Source of the DNA: Trichomonas vaginalis G3
Taxonomy: Eukaryota > Parabasalia > Trichomonadida > Trichomonadidae
DNA: 64,000 nt
Direction of reading: 5' to 3'
NCBI RefSeq assembly: GCF_026262505.1
Contig: NC_067203.1
Location: 2,418,001 to 2,482,000 of the forward strand
Below are positions 31,372-40,395 of this stretch, piece after piece. The first letter of the stretch is position 1; every line of letters begins with the position of its first letter. The translations under genes and the position numbers were made by a program. The notes beneath the pieces are model-generated. The model did no database searches and was not told the DNA's origin. It worked only from the letters and a program-made list of their open reading frames with translations.

Positions 31372-31614
31372 TTAAAAAAATGCACTCACAGTCGTATAAC
31401 AATTGTCACAAATTTGAATAAAAGTCAGATGGGTGTAAGTGCAGCCTTAAGAGTCATTTACAGGTTTCTGAAATGCTCTCAAAAATCGGTATTCATGGGT
31501 GAAGAAGAAATCCCAATTGTCTAAGGTAAAAAAGTTAAGAGTTCACTTACATTCATATGATATGGACTTCAATTCAGATGCTTAAGGTTAATTTTGTAAT
31601 TGACGCATGAAATT
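31372..31614. mobile_element. Two half copies of the TTAA-bounded MITE
   Basis: 31372-31450 matches the right half of the 34612 copy (AAATTTGAATAAAAGTCAGATGG, ending GCAGCCTTAA). 31535-31614 matches its left half (TTAAGAGTTCACTTAC, then TTCAATTCAGATGCTTAAGG). They are in swapped order with about 85 bp between them, just after the Vps51-like gene. Confidence 0.65.
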
Positions 31615-32110
31615 TTGTTCTTATAAACTTGAAACAATCGATTGAGCCGCAATAACAGCATATTTCGAGTATATTTAATGATTTTTCAACACATGGAATG
31701 AAATCAAAATTGATTGCTTTTAATGGAGAAAATTCATCTTGTCCTGTGAATGAAATAAATAGATTCACGTCTTCATCAATAATTGATTCCAATAAGCTAG
31801 TGTAATTGGATGAAATATCATTAAGAAAAGATTCTTTGAGCAGTTTTTTCTTTAGGATCAAATAAGATAGCCTATACCGATTGTTCTATTTTTCTGCATT
31901 TGAAATTATTTCCTTGAAGTGGTCCCTGAAATATTTTTTCGAGTTATACAATAATTTAATTTTAATTTCATCACAAAAAGCATTGATTTCGTCTTCATTT
32001 GTTATATGAAACATATACAACTTAGTTGTAATATCATTATAATCTTTGAAACAATCAACAAAATCGTCATAATGGAGAATATTGATTAAAATGATATTGA
32101 TTGGTTTACA
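31574..32110 (-). pseudogene. Ankyrin-family N-terminal domain relic
   Basis: Minus-strand pieces read LHYDDFVDCFKDYNDITTKLY, then ISSNYTSLLESIIDEDVNLFI, then LNILEICCYCGSIDCFKFIRTKF. This is the order of the non-repeat N-terminal domain and the first ankyrin-like unit of the large trichomonad ankyrin family. The frame is interrupted, the ankyrin array is missing, and the last residues (ASITKLTLSI) come from the MITE half at 31535-31614. It is a dead fragment of a host gene. Confidence 0.5.
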
Positions 32111-32134
32111 ATAAAAGAAAATTTAGCGAATTTC

Positions 32135-32186
32135 CTCAGACTTTTCAGAGGATTGAGTGACAACTCAATCCTCTGAAAAGTCTGAG
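32135..32186. repeat. Perfect 24-bp inverted repeat with 4-base loop
   Basis: CTCAGACTTTTCAGAGGATT begins a 24-base arm whose exact inverse follows after GACA. It lies in the intergenic space (32111-32544), otherwise AT-rich with no gene seen. It could be a foldback element remnant or an RNA hairpin. Confidence 0.8.
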
Positions 32187-32544
32187 TAATTCTTAGTCTC
32201 TACACTATTTCAATAAAAGCTCCATTTTTAAACAGTTTTTTAAAAATCGAGCATTGAAAAGTGTGAGGAGACTTTCAAATTAAAAAAAGTCGGAATTTTT
32301 TCATTCAATTTTATCGGGGCTCAAAAGCAACAATAATGATTCTTTCACCTACAGCCGCAACAACATCATATTCACCTAATGCGTAGAAAATCGCAATATG
32401 AAAATCAATATTTTGATAATTATTATTTTATTCAATATCTTTGGGAATTATCTCTTAAAAAAGAAAGGAAAAATTGAATAGTTTTGAATACAAACAAGAA
32501 AGCGTTTATAATGTTGAATAAATGAGAAAATAATATTTCGGGAT

Positions 32545-32892
32545 TTAACCCAACAAATTATTTAACCAAGAATCCAAATCTTCTTGCTTTTTAGCTTCTT
32601 GTTTTTCTGTTGCTGGCTTCGTATTGTTTTCTTGTAATTTTGGAGTATTGATTTCAAAGTTCAGAGGAATATCAATGATATTTTGCTGTGGCTCCTTAGC
32701 TTTAGTTTCGGTTTGGGGAGTTTCATTCTTATTATTTACTGTTGGAAAATATAAAATTTGAACTTCTTTCTTTGGCAAAGGCTGTAATTCCAAAGACATT
32801 AGTTTTTCTTGAGGAACTTGTCTTAATATACGAGTTATTTCATCAACTTGTTGACTTGTAAAATGGAAATTCTGATAATTTTCTCTTGACAT
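32545..32892 (-). CDS. Small host protein, unknown
   Basis: A 115-residue protein begins MSRENYQNFHFTSQQVDEITRIL. Parts in order are an N-terminal helix, a short hydrophobic segment (KKEVQILYFPTV), a charged low-complexity linker rich in Lys, Glu, Asn and Gln, and a C-terminal DLDSWLNNLLG motif like short helical docking peptides. It is divergent from the TPR gene, with 92 bp between start codons. No family is recognised. Confidence 0.55.
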   Translation of the reverse strand: MSRENYQNFHFTSQQVDEITRILRQVPQEKLMSLELQPLPKKEVQILYFPTVNNKNETPQTETKAKEPQQNIIDIPLNFEINTPKLQENNTKPATEKQEAKKQEDLDSWLNNLLG

Positions 32893-32984
32893 TTTTGAAT
32901 TTTTCTTATTTGACTAAAAGTCACTTTTTATATCCAAGTTGTCACTTTTTATATTTTTTTTCTAATTTTTTTTTATCAAAATTT
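32893..32984. promoter_or_regulatory. Bidirectional host promoter with two GTCACTTTTTAT elements
   Basis: GTCACTTTTTATAT occurs at about 32920 and 32940, each containing TCACT, which fits the trichomonad initiator consensus TCA(C/T)(T/A). They face the TPR gene. On the other side, ATTCAAAAATG gives a short leader for the divergent small gene. Confidence 0.5.
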
Positions 32985-34340
32985 ATGGCATCTGATATTT
33001 CTTCAGTTACTAATGAGATGATGCATACTATTCAAGCAGCCAACAAGGCTTTTGAGTTTGTATGGTCGAGCATTGCAAATACAGCAAAAGAAATAAACGC
33101 TCCAAATGTTCTAGAATACGCTTCACGTAAAACAATTTCATATAATCCGAACAATCCAGATATATTTCAAACTGAACCTGAATTAAAGCCAGGAACTCAA
33201 ATTATATGCGATATTATGACTTCGAATTTACATGAAGTCAATAGTAATGCAAATAACTCTGCAAGCTGGATGATTCTCGGTCATTGTTATTTAATGATTA
33301 GTGATTACGCTAATGCATACTCCTCTTTTTCACATGTATTAAGAATTAACAACCAAATTCAAGATCCTTATTTCTGGTACAGTTTCGGATGTGTTTATCA
33401 GCATTTCAAATACTACGATGATGCTTTAAAGTTCTTCTTGAATGCAAAAGAAATAACAAAGAACCCAGCCTTAGCTCCAGATTATCATCTCAGATTAGCT
33501 TTTATCTACAGAGCAAAAAAGATGTTCCCGAACGCATATGCAGAACTTGATGCAGTACTGAATAATCCACCACCAAATCTTAAGCCTGACGATATTGTTT
33601 TCCAAAGAGCTTTTACACTATTATTAGAAGGCCAAACTGATCTTTCTCTACAAGAATTCAAGAGACTCGTCAAAAAATATCCAAATAATCTTAAAGTTTT
33701 ACAGCAATATACTTGGATTTTATCTTTCAGAGACGATAAAGCTTCTTTGAACGAATTACAAGTCGTTATCAGTAGCCATCCAGAGTTTGATAAGGATCCA
33801 CTCCTCAAATTCATTCTAGCCCGAATTGAACTCAATAATTCCAACATGGAGTCCGCCTACAAGAAATACTGCGACATTATTGTCGATTGGTGCGATTCCG
33901 CCCTCTTCTGGTGCGAACTCGGAGTACTTTACTGCAAGAATGAACAATATCAAGATGCAATTGTTGCTTTTCAGAGGGCAATATACCAAAAAGCTCAAAT
34001 CCCTGAGGCTTGGCTCAACTTTGGCCTCATCCTCGAGAAGCACCATGACTTAGATTCCGCAAAAAGACTCTATGAAACAGGAAAACAGACTTGTGAGAAT
34101 TCCCAGAAGATCCAGGAGCGTTTGGACAAACTTATAAAGGGCCAACGCAACAATGTTAATGATGAACAGCCGGAAGAAATCAGAGATCCGAGATTTTTCC
34201 AACAAATTGGAGATATTCAAGAACTAGGTATTAATAGGACGCCGCCAAAGATACCTACATCATGCGTTACAGCTAATAAAGAATTGGCGAAACAGATAGA
34301 AACTCTATCAATGAATTACGAATCATTGTTTGAAGCATAA
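32985..34340 (+). CDS. TPR protein resembling the Ssn6/Cyc8 corepressor
   Basis: The 451-residue protein begins MASDISSVTNEMMHTI and has about eight to nine tetratricopeptide repeats. Clear units are NSASWMILGHCYLMISDYANAYSS, DPYFWYSFGCVYQHFKYYDDALK, SALFWCELGVLYCKNEQYQDAIV and IPEAWLNFGLILEKHHDLDSAKR. The W-x-x-(L/F)-G spacing and order fit the Ssn6/Cyc8 and UTX-type TPR domains, which bridge Tup1-type corepressors to DNA-bound factors. The long polar tails of yeast Cyc8 are absent, so another TPR scaffold is possible. The internal ATG is chosen because the upstream extension covers the promoter. Confidence 0.7.
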   Translation: MASDISSVTNEMMHTIQAANKAFEFVWSSIANTAKEINAPNVLEYASRKTISYNPNNPDIFQTEPELKPGTQIICDIMTSNLHEVNSNANNSASWMILGHCYLMISDYANAYSSFSHVLRINNQIQDPYFWYSFGCVYQHFKYYDDALKFFLNAKEITKNPALAPDYHLRLAFIYRAKKMFPNAYAELDAVLNNPPPNLKPDDIVFQRAFTLLLEGQTDLSLQEFKRLVKKYPNNLKVLQQYTWILSFRDDKASLNELQVVISSHPEFDKDPLLKFILARIELNNSNMESAYKKYCDIIVDWCDSALFWCELGVLYCKNEQYQDAIVAFQRAIYQKAQIPEAWLNFGLILEKHHDLDSAKRLYETGKQTCENSQKIQERLDKLIKGQRNNVNDEQPEEIRDPRFFQQIGDIQELGINRTPPKIPTSCVTANKELAKQIETLSMNYESLFEA

Positions 34341-34611
34341 GTATTCATTTATTGGTGTAAATAAAGCTATATTTTATGTTTAAAAATTTTATATAAAATT
34401 AGGTTTCCTTTCTATCAAATTTATAAAATTAAAAATATTCAAATGGAAATATAGTCATTTTAAACTTAGAATGGGAATTCTCTTCCAGACCAGTAGTTAT
34501 TCTTCCTTTATAATTTTGTGAAACGTTAGACCATTAGTATCTAATTTATATAAGACGTTTCATAAGTCGCTTTAAATCTACTTCTAGATTTCCAACGGAA
34601 AAAAAAGAAAT

Positions 34612-34739
34612 TTAAGGGTGCACTTACGCCCCTATGACATGGCTTTCAATTCAGATGGTTAAGGTTGATTTTCAATTATGCTTCACGCCAGTTGTCAAAA
34701 ATTTGAATTAAAGTTAGATGGGCGTAAGTGTGGCCTTAA
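34612..34739. mobile_element. MITE, TTAA-bounded, copy 2
   Basis: A 128-bp element has ends TTAAGGGTGCACTTACGCCC and GGGCGTAAGTGTGGCCTTAA, an imperfect 20-bp terminal inverted repeat, with TTAA at both borders. It lies 272 bp after the TPR gene stop. It is the best-preserved copy of the family. Confidence 0.8.
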
Positions 34740-35687
34740 AAGCTTATTGAGTGTCAAAATAAATTGTAAACATCACAAATTTTTATGCCTTCCAAAATTC
34801 TTTTTAATCCTTGTGCAATCGCATTAAAATCAGATGCTATTTCTATATTAAAGTTTTCATTTATTTTTAGGAAATCCGAAATTCCCTACGTTCCCAACTT
34901 CTGGAAAACGGTTTTTCACCCTTATGATCAGTTTCAGACACTTTGGGAATCTCCCAAACTTTGATATTTTGCATTATGATAGAGAAACGTGTCTAGTTTA
35001 ACGCACAGTTGTTTTAAAGGCAAATGATGATATCACATGAAATTATCAAATTATCAAATTTTGAAGTACCAGTCCAAAGGGTTAATTAGATCCTACACAG
35101 ATGTGCGATAGTGAAACATATGTGTTCTTGATTTGAGAAGTCCTACTGATAGAGGTATGAATCTCACAGCTTTGTGTGAGTGTGTCTGACACTTGTATAG
35201 AGTGGAATATGCGCCGACATATATTATATAATAACATGTAGTTGATAATTATGAAAAAATAGAATTTGATGCGAATGATATTGAAAGTTGTTTTGTAATT
35301 TGATATTTTTCTTATATGTGTTAATTAGTAAATGGCTTGTTTGTTGTGATCGTACTGTGAAAAATGAAAGGTATTTTAAATTAAAAAAATGAGATTTTGA
35401 GATATCTCTAGAATTAAGAATTTATTATGTATTTGACTTTTATATAACTATGTGTAAAGGATCTCGATGTGTATATGCTTTAAATAAAATTAAATAAAAT
35501 GAGATAAAAAATTAAAATGGACAAGAAGATATATGGAAATGTAATTTGTATTGTATTGGTTGTTGCAAAATGATTTTAATACAGATTTAAGGATTTGGAA
35601 TGGATTTGAAATTAAATGATTTTTATTCAAGGAATAATAAGATTTTGAACTGGTTTTTATTTTGAGAATGTAAACTCCTTCCATAGG
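34740..35687. other. AT-rich intergenic DNA, no gene recognised
   Basis: A less AT-rich patch at about 34880-35220 has several short self-complementary stretches (for example GGGAATCTCCC) but no recognisable RNA family. The rest is low-complexity A/T. Confidence 0.5.
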
Positions 35688-35912
35688 ATATGTATTAGAA
35701 AGATCAATTTTAAACTTTTTGAAAGAATTGTTTTTTTGTTGAGTGATTTTCTCTCATTTGATAATATTTTTAAGTTGGCGTATCTTACGCCCTTCCAAAA
35801 ATATGTATTAGAAAGATCAATGTCAAACTTTTTGAAAGAATTGTTTTTTTGTTGAGTGATTTTCTCTCATTGATAATATATTTAAGTTGGCGTATCTTAC
35901 GCCCTTCCAAAT
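35688..35912. repeat. 113-bp tandem duplication
   Basis: ATATGTATTAGAAAGATCAA begins at 35688 and again at 35801. Both copies continue through the same T-rich stretch to GGCGTATCTTACGCC, a 6-bp-arm stem-loop. Small differences separate the copies. Confidence 0.85.
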
Positions 35913-36039
35913 ATTTCTTAAAAATTTAAATTTGTCTCATCTCCTACTCTTAATTTAAAAAAATTTCAAAATCCATAATAGTAAAAATTTCTTATTTTTA
36001 TTTAAATCTGAAAAAAATAAATTTAAACAATTTCTCTAC

Positions 36040-36236
36040 ACATGACGGTTTCGGCGGTTTTCAGAATGGTTGACAACTGAATTCATCAGGATAATGTCGG
36101 TTGGGGTGCCCTTCTTGGCCTCCTGAGTACTCACCAAGATACCCCCAGCTCCCGCAAAACACCTCCCATAGGTGAGCATTAACTGATGAAGTTATTGACA
36201 ACTTTATCTGATTTTTTTCTTTGTTTTTTTGTTAAG
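36040..36236. other. GC-richer segment beside the stem-loop array
   Basis: A patch richer in G and C than its surroundings, containing CCTCCTGAGTACTCACC and CACCTCCCATAGGTGAG. Imperfect inverted sequences around TTCATCAG and CTGATGAA bound it. No gene is seen; it may be the left part of the element that carries the stem-loop array. Confidence 0.4.
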
Positions 36237-37199
36237 ATTTCTTAACCAAAGACTCGAAAACAAAACTTCGCTTCAAGTTGCTGTCTTCCCAGTTACTCTG
36301 TCGCAATCTTTTGTCTGATTGCGTGCAAAGTTCTGCTCCTTTGAGACTTTGCCCGACAGATGCATCTGGGAGACAGCACCCAAGCAGCTTATCGCTTCAA
36401 GTTGCTGTCTTCCCAGTTACTCTGTCGCAATCTTTTGTCTGATTGCGTGCAAAGTTCTGCTCCATGAATTATCAAATATGTGCCATTTCAGGAGAGATAA
36501 TAAGTTCATACCTCCTGGAATGGCGGATTGTTCAACAATCTTCTTCTGATTGCAGAACTTTCAACCGACAAGAAGTGCATATGCACATCTTTTAGGTTGC
36601 AATCTGTGATCCCAGGAGACATAACAAGCTCATGCCTCCTGGAATGGCGGATTGTTCAACAATCTTCTTCTGATTGCAGAACTTTCAACCGACAAGAGTG
36701 CACAATACACTCTTATCGGTCAAAGTTCCGCATTCAAGTTATGAATGGGGAACTTGATATCATTCTGGGAGACATGCAGTGACAATGTCTCCCGGAATGA
36801 GATACTGTGACCGACAAGAGTGCACAATACACTCCTGTCGGTCAAAGTTTCGCATTCAAGTTATGAATGGGGAACTTGATATCATTCTGGGAGACATGCA
36901 GTGACAATGTCTCCCGGAATGAGACACTGTGACCGACAAGAGTGCACAATACACTCTTGTCGGTCAAAGTTCCGCATTCAAGTTATGAATGGGGAACTTG
37001 ATATCATTCCGGGAGACATGCAGTGACAATGTCTCCCGGAATGAGACACTGTGACCGACAAGAGTGCACAATACACTCTTGTCGGTCACAGTTCCGCATT
37101 CAAGTTATGAATGGGGAACTTGATATCATTCCGGGAGACATGCAGTGACAATGTCTCCCGGAATGAGACACTGTGACCGACAAGAGTGCACAATACACT
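36237..37199. repeat. Stem-loop array with 122-bp tandem units
   Basis: Units begin at 36687, 36809, 36931, 37053 and 37175 (last one partial), with degenerate relatives upstream from 36237. Each unit folds as three consecutive hairpins. The first has arms GACCGACAAGAGTG and CACTCTTGTCGGTC; the second has arms CATTC and GAATG; the third has arms CATTCCGGGAGACAT and ATGTCTCCCGGAATG. Stem changes between units often keep pairing (T-G against C-G in the third hairpin). No reading frame explains it. Confidence 0.9.
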
Positions 37200-38946
37200 T
37201 AATGTTTTCAAATTTTCAGATTTAAATTTAATCTTTATTTTCATCATCATTTATAGTCTTGTTCCTTTATACAGTTATAATAAATTATCGTCAGATTCTA
37301 ATATTTAAGATTCTTACTACTCAATTCAATATAATTATGTTAGTCACTCATATTCAGGAGAATAATTTAAAAATCTATAGCTCATATTTTGATAGTTATA
37401 TATTTAGATGATATATATTGCAATTCCGGTTTCAACACGATCAAATGCCAAACCAAGACAAAATATATATGAATTTTCAAAATATCGATTTACATTAGAA
37501 TCTATATCTAATTTTATCAATACACAAGTAGTGAATGTTCAATACATCTTTGAGCAACGTGAATAGCACAATTTTATAGGATTATTAGTTGATTATATAA
37601 AATATAAGCCAAATCGAATCTGCTGTATAGTACTTTAGTTTATCATTGAATGTTAAATGTGTTCATATAAATATTTGAGTCAGATATCGCATTTTCTAAT
37701 TTCAAAATTTATCTCATGAAGTTAGAATTTATTTGATCATACAACATCATGTTAGTCAAACTAGAGTTCAATGGCGATTCTAAAATGGAACAAATGCTTG
37801 TTTTATCAAAATGTTAAAATATTAATCTAAAAAACTTAATATCTAACCAAACCATTCTAGAATTATTATATACAGGTATAGGCAATCTAAATGCACATGG
37901 AATTCGGAAAATTAAAAAGAATATTTATGAGATTATTAAATCTTATGTAATTCAATGAAAAGTAGATAATATGAATATCTATAGGCTATATATCAACATA
38001 TGAGTTTTTGGTTTGACCAATACTATACTAATGTGATCAAATTAATCTGATTTCTTAGATTTTCATTTGAAGCATTTGCAGTAGTAGGGGTACCTTTATA
38101 TATTAACATATTAAAAATTGCGCTCCGATTCGCAGTTTCTTCATGATTTTGAGATTGCATTAGATTTCGCGATGCAGAAAAAAATCACTTTAGATTCCCG
38201 TCAAACTCTAAGTATAAGCATGTCTCTATATGTAGAAACTGTCTGCGCTATTTATTTCCCGGCTCAAAAAACCACGGTGTCTGTGTGAGGAAAATACCCA
38301 TTTTAGGACCCTGGGTAGGGGTCATGAAAATTTTCCAAGAGTTGGAAATATAGGGTATTTTGTAACTCACGTATTTTCAAGCTCGCATTTGAAGGATAGC
38401 ATACTTGCTGGTATTTATTTGATATAAAATTCATTGCATCTCGGAAAATCAAAGTTCGCCGTAGCGAATTGTTAAAATAAATTTATTGTGAACCAAAAAA
38501 TTTAATTAATGGTTTGGTTTGCAATCGTATCATGATGCATTATTTCTCGCCTGATCCTTCGGTGTATATCAAAAGAAAAATTTTTATTTGAATAGAATAA
38601 GGATAAAATCATCGATAAATAGTCATTAAACTCTTGTGTTTTTGCTTACATCAATAATGAATTCAATTTGTTATATACTGCTGAATCAAAATTGTATTTT
38701 TGAAATTATGCCGTATTCGAAATAGTTGAAAAATCTACTCTATTTTATGATAATATTTAAAGCATAGACCAGACATTTCGGTTTTTAAAGTTTGATGCTC
38801 TCTAATTTGGTTTGGCATGAAAAATTATCAAAGATAATGAGACGGAAGTTAATTTTTTTTTCTTTTTTAATTTCATTACTAGTCAAATGTGTCAGTACTT
38901 CTTTTTTGAAGAGTATTTCTTGTCTTATTAGTTTGCAAATAGTTGT
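37200..38946. other. AT-rich intergenic DNA, no gene seen
   Basis: No open frame of note. A less AT-rich patch at about 38080-38380 includes GGACCCTGGGTAGGGGTC and AAAATACCCA. This recalls the end sequence ATACCCAGATTTTCC of the 2.4-kb element at 40396 but is not a clear match. Confidence 0.5.
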
Positions 38947-38987
38947 GATACTTTTTACGGGCTTATAAATAAGCCCGAAAAAGTATC
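38947..38987. repeat. Long inverted repeat (41 bases)
   Basis: GATACTTTTTACGGGCTTAT pairs with the sequence ending AAGCCCGAAAAAGTATC with a single unpaired base, giving a stem of about 18-19 bp. Intergenic and non-coding. Confidence 0.75.
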
Positions 38988-39337
38988 AAGCAACTATTAA
39001 AATATATATACTCACTTTTTAATCATCGTCCCTCCTCTCAAAAAGTGACTAATATATTTTGAATATATTTGATGAAATTTCAATTAAAAAATGCATTTTA
39101 TCTGAAATTTGTAAATAAACCAATGTCTTATAAGATAGTTTTGCAATGGTGCATATGCCTATAGATTTATATGCTTACCATATAAGGGAAAAAGTGCTCA
39201 CTCGCGCTCGCTATCGTAAAGTGTTCGCGTTCGCTCGCGCTCGCATTGAGGGAAACACCAGTATTCCCCATTATTCGAGAAAAAATTTAAAGATGCCATT
39301 TTATCTATAAAAGAATATTACACAAAAAAAGGAGGTG
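38988..39337. other. Upstream region of the armadillo-like gene with a CTCGC-rich patch
   Basis: AT-rich except for 39197-39255, where (T/G)CGCGCTCGC is repeated (CTCGCGCTCGCTATCG, then TTCGCTCGCGCTCGC). No gene is seen; the patch may be regulatory. Confidence 0.4.
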
Positions 39338-40366
39338 ATGTCATTACAGATACTGAGTTTCCTTTCAGCGAAGTTCCCCGATAAAAGCCATTTCCTTATT
39401 GAAGAAGATAAAATTCAATTGTATTTAGACATTTTGAACACAACAAACTACTACGCCATCAAATCCTACAAGGACCTGGTCGCAACACTCTCTGAATTAC
39501 ATCCAAAACTTTTTTTACAATTTTTTGAATTTTTTATTCCGAAAGATACAGAAGAAGTTATACCATCAGACATCAAATACATCAACAGTATACTCGAGTT
39601 ACTGCCGCAAGACGACGAAAACGTCATGGAAGACCTTTGGACATTTTTCAAGTCAAAAACAGGAACTGACATCGATTTAAGCATCAACGATGGAGTTATT
39701 TATATACTTTCCCGTGCAATACAGCTCAATATGCAGCCAATTATCATAAGATACTTGAATGACCCTGAATATCACCAAAAAAACGTTTTAGCGTCACTTT
39801 TTTCCACATTAGCCATGCATATATCTGTTGCATATTCTGTTCTTAACTCTCTTTTGTTTGTTTTACCCGATGACTTTGATTTTGAAAATTTTATTCCTTT
39901 TCCACGCGTGCAAGTCAACATTTCGACTGCTAAAAGCGATTTATGTCGGGATATATTGATTTTCTTGAGTCATCTCCTTGAAAGAGCTCCTTTTCTCGCT
40001 CATACTTTTTTTATCAAAGACGGATTAGTCTTTAATGTCATTGATTTCATGTCGTATGCACAGTTCAGCATACAAGAAGCTGCTTGCGCGTTGATGTCGA
40101 GGTTAATTCAAGTTTCTGATCCTTCATTTTTCGAAAATCTCGATCAAATGAAGATAATCAGCGATTTGATTAATGTTTTGGATGAAAACAGACAAGATCT
40201 GACTGAATTCATACTTGTTTCTATTTCTATACTGTTTTTCAGGCTGCCAATTGAGTTATTAAGAGAAAATTTGGATGTTGACATTCTTTTGTCACTTTAT
40301 GATGCTGATTTATCAGAGAAATCGTTATTGATACTTAAAGACATCCTAACTGCGCTTAATCCTTAA
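39338..40366 (+). CDS. Armadillo/HEAT-like helical repeat protein
   Basis: The 342-residue protein starts MSLQILSFLSAKFPDKSHF; a stop at 39308 in the same frame limits upstream extension. It is all helical with repeated leucine-rich helix pairs, for example NVLASLFSTLAMHISVAYSVLNSLLFVL, SKSDL-like CRDILIFLSHLLERAPFLAHTFF and ALMSRLIQVSDPSFF. This is the style of the many trichomonad armadillo-fold proteins of unassigned role. It may be the C-terminal part of a once longer gene, as no initiator-like element is evident. Confidence 0.5.
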   Translation: MSLQILSFLSAKFPDKSHFLIEEDKIQLYLDILNTTNYYAIKSYKDLVATLSELHPKLFLQFFEFFIPKDTEEVIPSDIKYINSILELLPQDDENVMEDLWTFFKSKTGTDIDLSINDGVIYILSRAIQLNMQPIIIRYLNDPEYHQKNVLASLFSTLAMHISVAYSVLNSLLFVLPDDFDFENFIPFPRVQVNISTAKSDLCRDILIFLSHLLERAPFLAHTFFIKDGLVFNVIDFMSYAQFSIQEAACALMSRLIQVSDPSFFENLDQMKIISDLINVLDENRQDLTEFILVSISILFFRLPIELLRENLDVDILLSLYDADLSEKSLLILKDILTALNP

Positions 40367-40395
40367 AATTATTTTGTTTTTTTGTTATAAAAAAA

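Noticed and set aside
35490-35684. Minus-strand frame of 64 codons in AT-rich intergenic DNA
   Set aside because: Asn/Tyr/Ser/Lys low-complexity composition expected from AT-rich noise, with no start signal.
36040-37199. CRISPR-like array
   Set aside because: Units are contiguous tandem hairpins without unique spacers, and the genome is eukaryotic.
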